64,000 nt of DNA, taken from positions 4,737,501 to 4,801,500 of the forward strand of contig NZ_CP029254.1 in NCBI RefSeq assembly GCF_003122365.1, read 5' to 3'. Positions within the stretch are counted from its first letter, which is position 1; each line of letters opens with the position of its first letter. This stretch comes from Streptomyces spongiicola (GTDB taxonomy: Bacteria; Actinomycetota; Actinomycetes; Streptomycetales; Streptomycetaceae). Below the pieces are notes generated by a model, which saw only the letters and a list, made by a program, of their open reading frames with translations, was not told the origin of the DNA and made no database searches. Shown here piece by piece: positions 33,537 to 42,200 of the stretch. The translations under genes were made by a program, and so were the position numbers.

Positions 33537-35183
33537 TCAGCCCCCGGAGGCCGTGACGGCGGCCGGCTCGGCGCGCGCGTCGGTGCCGTCCCCGGGCCCG
33601 TTCCCAGGTCCGTCCCCGTCCCCGTCCCCCGACTCGGGCCCGGTGGGCACGGTGTGTGCCGCCCCGCCGAGCGGCGGCACATGGCGCAGCACACGCGCGA
33701 CCAGCACGGCCAGGCCCGAGAGAAGGACGGCGGTGAGGGCCACGACCGTGTGCATACCGGTCGTGAACGCCTCGGCGGCCGGGCCGAGGACCCGCGCGGC
33801 GAGCCCCTCCGGCAGCGCCCTGCCCGCGGCCACGGCGCCCGCGACGCTCTCCCGGGCGGCGTCCGCCACTCCGGCGGGCAGACCAGCGGGCAGGGCCCCG
33901 GCCATCTCGTGGCGGTACACGGCGGTGCCGAGGGTGCCGACGACGGCGATGCCCAGGCCGTAGCCGAACTCGTTGCTGGTCTGGGAGAGCGAGGCGGCCG
34001 AACCGGCCTTCTCCGGCGGGGCGGAGCCGACGACCAGGTTGGTGCCGAGCGACACCAGCGGACCGCCCCCGATCCCGTTCAGCGCCCATCCCGCGATCAG
34101 CCAGGCGGTCCCGGACGCCGCGTCGGCCTGGAACAGCAGGACGAAGCCGACGACCACCACGGCGAGGCCGCCCGCGATGAGATACGCGGGCCTGATCCTG
34201 CGGGCCAGGACCGGGGCGAGGGTGATGCCCGCGATCGACCCGGCCATGCCCGGCAGCAGCCCGAGCCCGGCCGCCAGCGGGGTCATTCCGTCGACCGCCT
34301 GGAAGTACTGGGTGAGGAACAGCATCGTCGTGCCGGTCAGCATGCTGTAGAAGAGCATGCTCACCAGCGCCGTGCTGAAGGAGGCATCGCCGAACAGGGT
34401 GAGGTCGAGGAGGGGGTCTTTGAGGGTTTTCTGTCGGCGGACGAAGAGGATGGCGATGAGGATGCCGGTGATGAGGGCGGTGAGGGGGAGGGGTTCGGGT
34501 CCTTGGCGGGCGGCTTCTTTGAGTCCGTAGATGAAGGGGAGGACGGCGGCGAGGGAGAGGGCGACGCTGGGGAGGTCGAGGCGGCCGGCGTCGGGTGCTT
34601 TGTATTCGGGCAGGAGGGTGGGGCCGAGGATCAGGAGGAGGATCATGACGGGGACGCCGATGAGGAAGACGGAGCCCCACCAGAAGTGGTTGAGGAGTGC
34701 GCCGCCTGCGATGGGGCCGATGATGGCGCCGATGGAGAAGCTGCCCGCCCAGATGCCGATGGCGGTGCCCATCTGCTTGGGGTCGCGGAACATGTTGCTG
34801 ATGAGGGCGAGGGTGGAGGGTGCGAGGGTGGCGCCGGAGATGCCGAGGAGGGTGCGGGCGGCGATGAGCATCTCGGGTGTGGTGGAGAAGGCGGCGAGGA
34901 GCGAGGCGAGTCCGAAGACCACGGCGCCGATGAGCAGCAGGCGGCGGCGGCCGATGCGGTCGCCGAGGGTGCCCATGGTGACGAGGAAGCCGCCGACCAT
35001 GAACCCGTAGATGTCCATGATCCACAACTGCTGGGTGCTGCTCGCCCCCAGGTCCGAACTCAGCTGAGGCAACGCCAGCAGTATGGCGAACACGTCGAAC
35101 GAGACGAGAAGGGTGGGCAGCGTCAGGATCGCGAGACCCATCCACTCCCGGCGCCCCGCCCGGGGCGTGGTGTCTGTCGTCAC
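33537..35183 (-). CDS. DHA2-type MFS drug exporter, copy 1
   Basis: This 548-residue transporter has 14 predicted membrane helices and MFS motifs: motif A GTLGDRIGRRRLLLIGAVVF, motif C-like GISGATLAPSTLALI and LAAGLGLLPGMAGSIAG, as in QacA/EmrB-type drug:proton antiporters. A Gly/Asp/Pro-rich tail (GDGDGDGPGNGPGDG) follows the last helix. GTG 35183 follows AGAGGAA. Its residues 53-264 are encoded by DNA identical to copy 2 (see repeat), whereas the rest is only related. Likely exports the pathway product or gives self-resistance. Confidence 0.88.
   Translation of the reverse strand: MTTDTTPRAGRREWMGLAILTLPTLLVSFDVFAILLALPQLSSDLGASSTQQLWIMDIYGFMVGGFLVTMGTLGDRIGRRRLLLIGAVVFGLASLLAAFSTTPEMLIAARTLLGISGATLAPSTLALISNMFRDPKQMGTAIGIWAGSFSIGAIIGPIAGGALLNHFWWGSVFLIGVPVMILLLILGPTLLPEYKAPDAGRLDLPSVALSLAAVLPFIYGLKEAARQGPEPLPLTALITGILIAILFVRRQKTLKDPLLDLTLFGDASFSTALVSMLFYSMLTGTTMLFLTQYFQAVDGMTPLAAGLGLLPGMAGSIAGITLAPVLARRIRPAYLIAGGLAVVVVGFVLLFQADAASGTAWLIAGWALNGIGGGPLVSLGTNLVVGSAPPEKAGSAASLSQTSNEFGYGLGIAVVGTLGTAVYRHEMAGALPAGLPAGVADAARESVAGAVAAGRALPEGLAARVLGPAAEAFTTGMHTVVALTAVLLSGLAVLVARVLRHVPPLGGAAHTVPTGPESGDGDGDGPGNGPGDGTDARAEPAAVTASGG
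34392..35026. repeat. 635-bp exact repeat inside the MFS genes (partner 36099-36733)
   Basis: By my reading, 34392-35026 and 36099-36733 are base-for-base the same, offset by 1707. Mismatches begin at once outside. A second identical tract with the same offset is 33963-34067/35670-35774. The long tract uses more A/T at wobble positions than the flanking parts of the same genes. Alternating identical and diverged blocks with a fixed offset mean tandem duplication followed by gene conversion, or an assembly collapse. Confidence 0.85.
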
Positions 35184-35258
35184 GGACTGGTTCCTCTCGG
35201 GAAAGGGAAGGAGGCCGCGGCGTCAGCCACGGCCTCCACGGTGTCGTCGCGGTACGGG

Positions 35259-36890
35259 TCAGCCCGTGGTCGAGGGGAGGGGTGCCTCCTGCTCGCCGGA
35301 CTGCTCGCCGGACTGCTCCGCGGACGGGTCGCCCGGCGCATCCGGGCCCTGACCGCCGCCGCCCTGCGGGGCGCCGAAGGCGGGGACCTGCCGCAGCAGC
35401 ACGATGACGGTGACGACGATGACACTCATGAGGATCATCGCCGTCAGGCCCACGGCGCTGACCCCGCTGGCGAACGCCCCCCGGGCGGCGGACAGCAGCG
35501 CGTCACCCGCGCCGCCGGACAGCCTCGCGGCCTCCGACACGGCGCCCGCGAGGCTCTCCTCGACCGCGGCGACCGCACCGGCGGGCAGACCGTCCGGCAT
35601 GGCGTCGGAGATCTCGTCGCGGTAGACGGCCATCCCCAGGGTGCCGACGACGGCGATGCCCAGACCGGCGCCGAACTCGTTGCTGGTCTGGGAGAGCGAG
35701 GCGGCCGAACCGGCCTTCTCCGGCGGGGCGGAGCCGACGACCAGGTTGGTGCCGAGCGACACCAGCGGACCGCCGCCCAGGCTCGCCAGGGCGAAGCCGG
35801 CCATCAGCAGCGCCGGGCTGGAGTCGGCCTCCGCCAGGAAGTACAGCAGGTAGCCGACGATCGAGAGCACCAGGCCGCCCGCGATGAGATACGCGGGCCG
35901 GATCGTACGCGCCAGAGCCGGGGCGAGCGACATGCCCGCGATGGACACGACCAGACCCGGCACCAGCGCCAGGCCCGCCTGCAACGGCGTCAGCCCGGAG
36001 ACGAGCTGGAAGAACTGACCGAGGAACAGCAGGCTCGCGCCACCGAGCATGCTGAAGGCCAGCAGGCTGACCAGGGCGCCGCTCAGCGCCTTGTTGGAGA
36101 ACAGGGTGAGGTCGAGGAGGGGGTCTTTGAGGGTTTTCTGTCGGCGGACGAAGAGGATGGCGATGAGGATGCCGGTGATGAGGGCGGTGAGGGGGAGGGG
36201 TTCGGGTCCTTGGCGGGCGGCTTCTTTGAGTCCGTAGATGAAGGGGAGGACGGCGGCGAGGGAGAGGGCGACGCTGGGGAGGTCGAGGCGGCCGGCGTCG
36301 GGTGCTTTGTATTCGGGCAGGAGGGTGGGGCCGAGGATCAGGAGGAGGATCATGACGGGGACGCCGATGAGGAAGACGGAGCCCCACCAGAAGTGGTTGA
36401 GGAGTGCGCCGCCTGCGATGGGGCCGATGATGGCGCCGATGGAGAAGCTGCCCGCCCAGATGCCGATGGCGGTGCCCATCTGCTTGGGGTCGCGGAACAT
36501 GTTGCTGATGAGGGCGAGGGTGGAGGGTGCGAGGGTGGCGCCGGAGATGCCGAGGAGGGTGCGGGCGGCGATGAGCATCTCGGGTGTGGTGGAGAAGGCG
36601 GCGAGGAGCGAGGCGAGTCCGAAGACCACGGCGCCGATGAGCAGCAGGCGGCGGCGGCCGATGCGGTCGCCGAGGGTGCCCATGGTGACGAGGAAGCCGC
36701 CGACCATGAACCCGTAGATGTCCATGATCCACAGCTGTTGGGTGCTGCTCGCCCCCAGGTCCGAACTCAGCTGAGGCAACGCCAGCAGCAGCACGAACAT
36801 GTCGAAGGAGACGAGCGTCGCCGGGAGAGCGAGGATCGCGAGACCCATCCACTCCCGGCGCCCCGCCCGGGGCGTGGTGTCTGTCGTCAC
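35259..36890 (-). CDS. DHA2-type MFS drug exporter, copy 2
   Basis: The 543-residue protein is the tandem paralogue of the gene at 33537, with the same 14-helix DHA2 layout and motif A (GTLGDRIGRRRLLLIG). The N-terminus (REWMGLAILALPATLVSF) and the middle block are almost the same; the C-terminal helices and tail differ (AVGLTAMILMSVIVVTVIVL and a Pro/Glu/Gln-rich end). GTG 36890 follows AAAGGA at seven bases. A 75-base gap separates the two, so they are probably one transcript with BBE oxidase 3 upstream. Two diverged C-terminal halves may give two export specificities. Confidence 0.88.
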   Translation of the reverse strand: MTTDTTPRAGRREWMGLAILALPATLVSFDMFVLLLALPQLSSDLGASSTQQLWIMDIYGFMVGGFLVTMGTLGDRIGRRRLLLIGAVVFGLASLLAAFSTTPEMLIAARTLLGISGATLAPSTLALISNMFRDPKQMGTAIGIWAGSFSIGAIIGPIAGGALLNHFWWGSVFLIGVPVMILLLILGPTLLPEYKAPDAGRLDLPSVALSLAAVLPFIYGLKEAARQGPEPLPLTALITGILIAILFVRRQKTLKDPLLDLTLFSNKALSGALVSLLAFSMLGGASLLFLGQFFQLVSGLTPLQAGLALVPGLVVSIAGMSLAPALARTIRPAYLIAGGLVLSIVGYLLYFLAEADSSPALLMAGFALASLGGGPLVSLGTNLVVGSAPPEKAGSAASLSQTSNEFGAGLGIAVVGTLGMAVYRDEISDAMPDGLPAGAVAAVEESLAGAVSEAARLSGGAGDALLSAARGAFASGVSAVGLTAMILMSVIVVTVIVLLRQVPAFGAPQGGGGQGPDAPGDPSAEQSGEQSGEQEAPLPSTTG

Positions 36891-36963
36891 GGTCCAGTCC
36901 TTTCGTTGTCGGGCTGCCGCTGCCCGTCTGTCTTGATGCGCATGGTTCTCTGGGTCCCGGACG

Positions 36964-38358
36964 TCAGCGCGGCTCGTCGGCGGGCGGGATGTTGCTGTTC
37001 CGGCGGAACAGGTTCGTCGGGTCGTACGCGCGCTTGACGGCACGCAGCCGCTCCCAGGTCCCCGCCGGGTACGCCTCCCGGATGCGGGCCTCGCTGTCCT
37101 CGGCGAGGAAGTTGACGTACACGCCGGGTACGCCCTTCTGCAGCGCCGCGGTCAGCTCGTCGGCCCAGCGGGTGTGGAGCTCGGCCTCTTCGGGTTCCTG
37201 GTACATGGCCGCGACGTTGATGAGGATCTTCCGGTCGCGGTGCGCGAACGCGGTCGCGTCCGCGGGCACCCGGGCCATCGCGCCGCCGAGCACCCGCAGC
37301 TGGACCGCCGGCATGGCGGCGCTCGAGGAGGCGATCTGTTCCAGGACCAGCTTCGCGTCGTCGACGCCGAAGCTGTCCGTGAACAGGCTGCGGGCGGCGG
37401 CGACCGGGTGGAAGCCCTCCTCCTCCGGCGGGTAGACGCCCGGGAACGGCATCGCCTGTATCATGTCGGCGATCGGCGCCGCCAGCCCGCGGAACGGCGC
37501 GAGAGCCGCCTCGGCCGCCTCGCCCTCGCCCGCGTAGACCAGAATGGCCAGGACGATGGGCGTGCCGTGCAGTTCCTCGGGCACGAACGGCATCGGCGGC
37601 GACGGCATCACGTTGGCGATCGTGGACAGCTCCTCCGGGGCGTTCTCCGCCGCCTCGACGAAGCCGGCGACGACCTCCGGGGTGGCCGGCAGCAGCAGCA
37701 GACCGCCGGTGACGGTGCCCAGCTCGTGCAGCCGGAAGTTCAGCCGCGTCACCACGCCGAAGTTGCCGCCGCCGCCGCGGATCGCCCAGAACAGGTCGGG
37801 CTCGTGCTCGGCGTCGACCTGCAGCAGCCGGCCGTCTGCGGTGACCACCTCGGCCGCCAGCAGGTCGTCGACGGTGAGCCCGTACTTGCGGACCAGATAG
37901 CCGATGCCGCCGCCGACGGTGATTCCGCCGATGCCGACACTGCCGGTGTCGCCGAAGCCGGTGACGAGGCCGTGCTCGGCGGCGGCCTTGGAGTACTCGC
38001 CGGCGTTCAGGCCCGCTCCGGCCCAGGCCGTACGCGTCTCGGGGTCGATGTCCAGGTCGCGCAGGGACGACGTGTCGAGCACGATGCCGCCGTCGTTGAG
38101 GCAGAACATGCTGTGCCCGCCGCCCTTGACGGCCAGCGGCAGCTCGTCCTCCCGGGCCAGTGCGACGACCCGTGCCACGTCCCCGGCGTCGGCCGGCTGC
38201 ACGATCACCGCGGGGCGCTGGTCCATCCCGCCCAGGTAGACGGTGCGCGCCTCCTCGTAGTCGGCGTCGCCGGGCACCAGGACCCGGCCGCTTACCAGGG
38301 CGCGCAACCGCGCGACCGGCACGGTGCCCCGCTCGATGCCCGTGTTGGTGTCCACCAT
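36964..38358 (-). CDS. BBE-type FAD-linked oxidase, third copy
   Basis: This 464-residue oxidase has the histidyl site His82 in VKGGGHSMFCLNDGG and, at the second site, FGDTGSVGIGGITVGGGIGY with no Cys, so a single covalent bond to FAD is expected. The FAD phosphate loop IRGGGGNFGVVTRLNF and the C-terminal BBE motif (RVYDPTNLFRRNSNIPP-like, here KRAYDPTNLFRRNSNIP) are intact, as in 6-hydroxynicotine oxidase-like enzymes. ATG 38358 is chosen for its GAGGAGA site; further upstream ATGs exist. A shared-motif copy lies at 38485-38500, 127 bases upstream. It is followed by the two exporters on the same strand. Confidence 0.88.
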   Translation of the reverse strand: MVDTNTGIERGTVPVARLRALVSGRVLVPGDADYEEARTVYLGGMDQRPAVIVQPADAGDVARVVALAREDELPLAVKGGGHSMFCLNDGGIVLDTSSLRDLDIDPETRTAWAGAGLNAGEYSKAAAEHGLVTGFGDTGSVGIGGITVGGGIGYLVRKYGLTVDDLLAAEVVTADGRLLQVDAEHEPDLFWAIRGGGGNFGVVTRLNFRLHELGTVTGGLLLLPATPEVVAGFVEAAENAPEELSTIANVMPSPPMPFVPEELHGTPIVLAILVYAGEGEAAEAALAPFRGLAAPIADMIQAMPFPGVYPPEEEGFHPVAAARSLFTDSFGVDDAKLVLEQIASSSAAMPAVQLRVLGGAMARVPADATAFAHRDRKILINVAAMYQEPEEAELHTRWADELTAALQKGVPGVYVNFLAEDSEARIREAYPAGTWERLRAVKRAYDPTNLFRRNSNIPPADEPR

Positions 38359-38484
38359 GAAAGGTCTCCTCATTCGTGCTGCGCCACCGCACGGCGAGCG
38401 AACCGGCCATGACAGGCCGTCGGACGCTCCACGTGGGGGGTCAGGGATGTCCACCGCCATCCTGGTCCGCCGACGGGCTTCGGC

Positions 38485-38500
38485 GCATCTTCCGTATTGC
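38485..38500 (-). promoter_or_regulatory. Shared operator-like motif before BBE oxidase 3
   Basis: On the minus strand GCAATACGGAAGATGC, the closest to the derived consensus. It lies 127 bases before the BBE start and 24 bases after the methyltransferase stop at 38524. Confidence 0.65.
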
Positions 38501-38523
38501 TGTCTGCGATGCGAACACCGTCG

Positions 38524-39351
38524 TCAGCGCGGCTTGCGGGCACAGGCGACGACATAGCCGATCTGGTCCCTGCGGGGCGCGAAGAACCCTCGGTGCAGGC
38601 GGGAGAACTCCGCGATGTCCGCCTCGCCGAACTTCCCGGCCACCCCCTCGCGCCGGTCCATCGCGGCCTGGAGGTACTTGCTCTTCATCCCGAACACCCG
38701 CGGACCGCACTGGGTGTACTCCTCCACGTCGAAGCCGGCGGTACGCAGATACGACAGCCACTGCGGGAGGGTGGGCAGCACGGGCAGCTTCAGCGTCGTC
38801 ATGAACTGCTCCACCCGCTCCGGCTCGGCACCCGCCTTCTCCAGGCTGAAGTCCGAGAAGGCGAGCCGGCCGCCCGGCCGCAGCACCCGGAACAGCTCCC
38901 CGAGCACCTGCCCGAGGTCGGGCGCGTTCTGCAGCGACTCCAGGGCCAGGACGGCGTCGAAGGACCCGTCCTCGAACGGCAGCCGCATGTAGTCGCCGTA
39001 CCCGAAGCCGGCCACGTCGGCGAGGCCCGCGGCCACGGCCCGCTCGCGGGCCCGGTCGAGCTCGTACTCGCTCACCGTCACGCCCGTCACCCGCACGCCG
39101 TGGCGGCGGGCCAGATACAGCGACGCCTCACCCGAACCGCACCCGGCATCCAGGACGTGCTCCCCGGGACGCAGGCCCAGGACGTCGGTGACCTTGCGGG
39201 TGATGCGGTGGACGGCCTCCGGCAGCGGGGCGTCGTCGTCGCGGTCGTACCAGTACCACATGTGCAACTGGCCGCCGCGGAACTCGTCGCCGATGGGCGC
39301 CCGCTCGTCGTAGTGCCTTCCGATCTCCGCAGAGCCCGTCACGTCGAGCAT
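38524..39351 (-). CDS. SAM-dependent methyltransferase
   Basis: A 275-residue class I methyltransferase: SAM motif HVLDAGCGSGEASLYLARRH, acidic loop VTVSEYELDRARERA, FGYGDYMRLPFEDGSFDAVL and LFRVLRPGGRLAFSDFSLE. It resembles the sugar O-methyltransferase/gamma-tocopherol methyltransferase-type group (RebM-like) common in natural-product clusters, with aromatic MWYWYD in the lid. ATG 39351. A motif copy lies at 39430-39445, 79 bases upstream, in the gap shared with the multicopper oxidase gene. Substrate unknown. Confidence 0.85.
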   Translation of the reverse strand: MLDVTGSAEIGRHYDERAPIGDEFRGGQLHMWYWYDRDDDAPLPEAVHRITRKVTDVLGLRPGEHVLDAGCGSGEASLYLARRHGVRVTGVTVSEYELDRARERAVAAGLADVAGFGYGDYMRLPFEDGSFDAVLALESLQNAPDLGQVLGELFRVLRPGGRLAFSDFSLEKAGAEPERVEQFMTTLKLPVLPTLPQWLSYLRTAGFDVEEYTQCGPRVFGMKSKYLQAAMDRREGVAGKFGEADIAEFSRLHRGFFAPRRDQIGYVVACARKPR

Positions 39352-39429
39352 GAACCGTCAACTCCCCTCATGGCGCCACACTCTTCGAGCGGCACGGCGG
39401 CCCATCCTTCGGCCTACTCTCCGACGAAC

Positions 39430-39445
39430 GCATCTCTGCCGTTGC
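39430..39445 (-). promoter_or_regulatory. Shared operator-like motif before the methyltransferase (degenerate)
   Basis: On the minus strand GCAACGGCAGAGATGC, keeping GCAA and AGATGC of the consensus with its 16-base length. It lies 79 bases before the methyltransferase start and 157 bases before the multicopper oxidase start. Confidence 0.5.
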
Positions 39446-39602
39446 TTGGTCTGCCGAAGTCGCTCCGGGAGCCGGACGGAGCACGATCGGATAAGGGGCC
39501 CGGGGGCCGCCGGTGCCACGATCGGACCGGGCCCTCCGCGCCCGCGGGCGCGGAACGCCCGGTGTGCCGTCCCGCGCACCGGTGAACCGACGAGGGGAAG
39601 AC

Positions 39603-41093
39603 ATGCTCAAGCGACGTGTGCTGCTGGGAGCCGGTGGCGTGGTGGCGACCGGTGCCGCCCTGGCCTGGCCCGTCCGGGTGGCGAGCCGCCCGGCCGCGAC
39701 CGCGGCCGCGGACGCCCACGCCCACCCGGCGTCCGAGCACATCCTGCGCATGGGCAGGGCCGCGATGGCCTCGCCCCGGCAGGCCGCCCAGCCGTTCACC
39801 GTGCGCATGCCCGTGCCGCGGGTGGCGACGCCCGTCCGCAGGACCGCCGACACCGACGTCTACACACTCGCCCTCCGGCCCGCACAGGTCGAGATCCTGC
39901 CGGGTACGACCACCGCGGCGCTCACCTACGGCGGGACCTTCGTCGGCCCCACCATCAAGGCCAGGACCGGCCGCAAGGTCCAGGTCACCTACGTCAACGC
40001 GCTCGACAAGCCCGCCAACGTGCATCTGCACGGCGGCCACGTCCCCCCGGAGAGCGACGGCTACCCGATGGACCTCATCGCCGTCGGCGCCTCGCGCACC
40101 TTCGACTACCCCAACCGGCAGGCCGGCTCCACGCTCTGGTACCACGACCACACGCACCACATGGAGGCCGAGCACGTCTACCGCGGCATGCACGGCTTCT
40201 ACCTCGTCGAGGGCCCGCAGGAGCGCCGCCTGGGCCTGCCGCGCGGACGCCACGACGTCCCGATCATGTTGCGCGACGCCCACTTCGACGCCACCGGCGG
40301 TCTGATCCTCGACGTCGAGCACCCCGAGGCCCGCTCCACGCTGCTGGCCAACGGCCGCCCGCTGCCCTACTTCCCGGTGGACGCGGCCGGGTACCGGCTG
40401 CGGCTGCTCAACTCCTCCATCCACAGGATATTCCGGCTCGACCTCGGCGGCGTGGAGATGGTGCAGATCGCCTCGGACGGCGGTCTGCTGCCCGAGCCCG
40501 TCCCCCGTACCACGCTCACCCTCGCACCCGCCGAACGCGCCGAGATCGTCGTCGACTTCGGCAGGCACGCGATCGGCAGCAAGCTCGTCCTCTCCGACGC
40601 CAAGGGCCCCGTGATGCGCTTCGACGTCACCCGCCGCGTCCCCGACACCAGCCGCGTCCCCTCCACGCTGCGCACGCTGCCCCCACTGCCGGCCTCCCCG
40701 ACCACCCGCCGCATGAAGCTCGGCGTCGCCCCCTCCAAGACGGCGTACGCCATCAACGACCTGACCTGGGACGCCGACCGTGTCGACGCCCGGATCACCG
40801 AGGGCACCAGCGAGATCTGGGAGATCTACAACGCGGACACCGTGGACTCCGAGTTCGGCGGCATCGACCACACCTTCCATCTGCACCTCGTGCAGTTCCG
40901 GGTCCTCGACCGCGACGGCGGGCCCCCGCTGCCGGGCGAGTCGGGCTTCAAGGACACCGTGCTCGTACGGCCCGGCGAGCGGATGCGGATCCAGGCCACC
41001 TTCACGGGCTGGCCGGGCCGGTACGTCTACCACTGCCACATGCAGGAGCACAACGTCGCCGGAATGATGGCCCAGCTCGAGATCGTCCGGTAG
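39603..41093 (+). CDS. Multicopper oxidase (CotA/phenoxazinone synthase-like)
   Basis: The 496-residue enzyme begins with a twin-arginine-like leader (MLKRRVLLGAGGVVATGAAL), followed by three cupredoxin domains. All four copper motifs are present: HLH (141-143), HDH (181-183), DHTFHLHLVQF, and HCHMQEHNVAGM (477-488) with the type 1 Cys478, His483 and Met488. It couples one-electron oxidation of phenols, aminophenols or metals to reduction of O2 to water. ATG 39603 follows GAGGGGA. The AhpD-like gene starts 30 bases after its stop, so the two form a unit. In cluster context it may dimerise or cyclise an aromatic product. Confidence 0.9.
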   Translation: MLKRRVLLGAGGVVATGAALAWPVRVASRPAATAAADAHAHPASEHILRMGRAAMASPRQAAQPFTVRMPVPRVATPVRRTADTDVYTLALRPAQVEILPGTTTAALTYGGTFVGPTIKARTGRKVQVTYVNALDKPANVHLHGGHVPPESDGYPMDLIAVGASRTFDYPNRQAGSTLWYHDHTHHMEAEHVYRGMHGFYLVEGPQERRLGLPRGRHDVPIMLRDAHFDATGGLILDVEHPEARSTLLANGRPLPYFPVDAAGYRLRLLNSSIHRIFRLDLGGVEMVQIASDGGLLPEPVPRTTLTLAPAERAEIVVDFGRHAIGSKLVLSDAKGPVMRFDVTRRVPDTSRVPSTLRTLPPLPASPTTRRMKLGVAPSKTAYAINDLTWDADRVDARITEGTSEIWEIYNADTVDSEFGGIDHTFHLHLVQFRVLDRDGGPPLPGESGFKDTVLVRPGERMRIQATFTGWPGRYVYHCHMQEHNVAGMMAQLEIVR

Positions 41094-41123
41094 CCGGTCA
41101 GCGCGCCGAACGGAGACCCCACC

Positions 41124-42143
41124 ATGACGACGAGGACGATCGTGCGGGCCGTACTGCGGGGCTCACTGCGCGACATCCACCATGTGCAGGCCGTTGCCCC
41201 GGGCCGCGCCCGGGGGCTGACCGCCGCCGTGTACACCCAGGCCGAGCGGGAGTTCGGGGTGATCGCACCGCCGCTGGCGCTGCACTCCGCCTCCCCGGGC
41301 CCGCTCGCGGCGAGCTGGCTGCTGCTGCGCGAGACCCTGCTGGTCGAGAGCCGGGTCGACCGTGCGGCCAAGGAGGCCGTGGCCACCGAGGTGTCCCGGG
41401 CCAACTCCTGCTCGTACTGCGTCGACGTCCACCAGGCCACCGCGGAGACCCTGCCGCCGCCCCCGCCCGGGGCACCGGGCGCCGACGCGGCCGCCTGGCT
41501 GCGGGCCGGGCCGGGCGACCGCGGCCCGGCCCCCTTCACCGCCGAAGAGGCACCGGAGATCCTCGGGGTGGCGCTCACCTTCCACCACCTCAACCGCATG
41601 GTCGGCCTCTTCCTCGACGACTCGCCCGTACCCGACCGGGCGCCGGCCGGCCTGCGCGGCCCCATCCTGCGCACCGTCGCCCGGACCATGCGCCCCGTCG
41701 CGGGCCCCCTCGAAGCCGGCGCCGCCCTCGGCCTGCTGCCCGCCGCCCCGCTCCCGCCGGAGCTGGCCTGGGCCGCGCCCAACCCGGAGGTGGCCCAGGC
41801 CCTGGCCCGCGCCCGCGCCGCCGTCGACCGCGCGGCGCACTGGGTGCCCGAACCGGTCCGCGAGCTGCTCGGCGACCACCTCGACACCTGGGACGGCACC
41901 CCGCCCGGCATCAGCCGCGCCTGGCTGAACTCCCCGCTCACCGCCCTGCCTCCGGCCCACCACCCGGCGGCCCGCCTCGCCCTGCTGACCGCGCTCGCCC
42001 CCCACCAGGCCACCGGCGCCGACGTCACCGCCTTCCGCGCCCACCACCCGACCGACCGGGAGCTGATCGACCTCACCTCCTGGGCGGCCCTGACGACCGC
42101 GGTCGCGCTGACGGCCCGGCTGGCCGCGCCACCGCGCGCCTGA
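41124..42143 (+). CDS. AhpD-like carboxymuconolactone decarboxylase-family protein
   Basis: This 339-residue protein is an AhpD/CMD-type helical protein with one redox pair: Cys96 and Cys99 with nearby His103 in RANSCSYCVDVHQAT, the peroxidase-type CxxC...H centre. An extended C-terminal half includes a second AhpD-like helical bundle (FHHLNRMVGLFLDD, about residue 160) without the CxxC. Members reduce peroxides through a thiol relay. ATG 41124 follows GGAGA. It trails the multicopper oxidase and may handle peroxide or quinone by-products; that link is inferred from proximity. Confidence 0.8.
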   Translation: MTTRTIVRAVLRGSLRDIHHVQAVAPGRARGLTAAVYTQAEREFGVIAPPLALHSASPGPLAASWLLLRETLLVESRVDRAAKEAVATEVSRANSCSYCVDVHQATAETLPPPPPGAPGADAAAWLRAGPGDRGPAPFTAEEAPEILGVALTFHHLNRMVGLFLDDSPVPDRAPAGLRGPILRTVARTMRPVAGPLEAGAALGLLPAAPLPPELAWAAPNPEVAQALARARAAVDRAAHWVPEPVRELLGDHLDTWDGTPPGISRAWLNSPLTALPPAHHPAARLALLTALAPHQATGADVTAFRAHHPTDRELIDLTSWAALTTAVALTARLAAPPRA

Positions 42144-42160
42144 GGCCCGTACGGCCATGG

Positions 42161-42200
42161 CCGGGGGCGTCCCGCCCCGATGGGGGTGGGACGCCCCCGG
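42161..42200 (+). terminator. Hairpin after the AhpD-like gene
   Basis: CCGGGGGCGTCCC (42161-42173) pairs with GGGACGCCCCCGG (42188-42200), a 13 bp stem with a fourteen-base loop 18 bases after the stop codon. Confidence 0.8.

Noticed and set aside
32103..37037. A 1644-codon plus-strand open frame
   Set aside because: It is a GC-bias shadow of the acyltransferase and the two minus-strand MFS genes, with repetitive Glu/Asp/Gly translation and no domain; the MFS frames have clear motifs.
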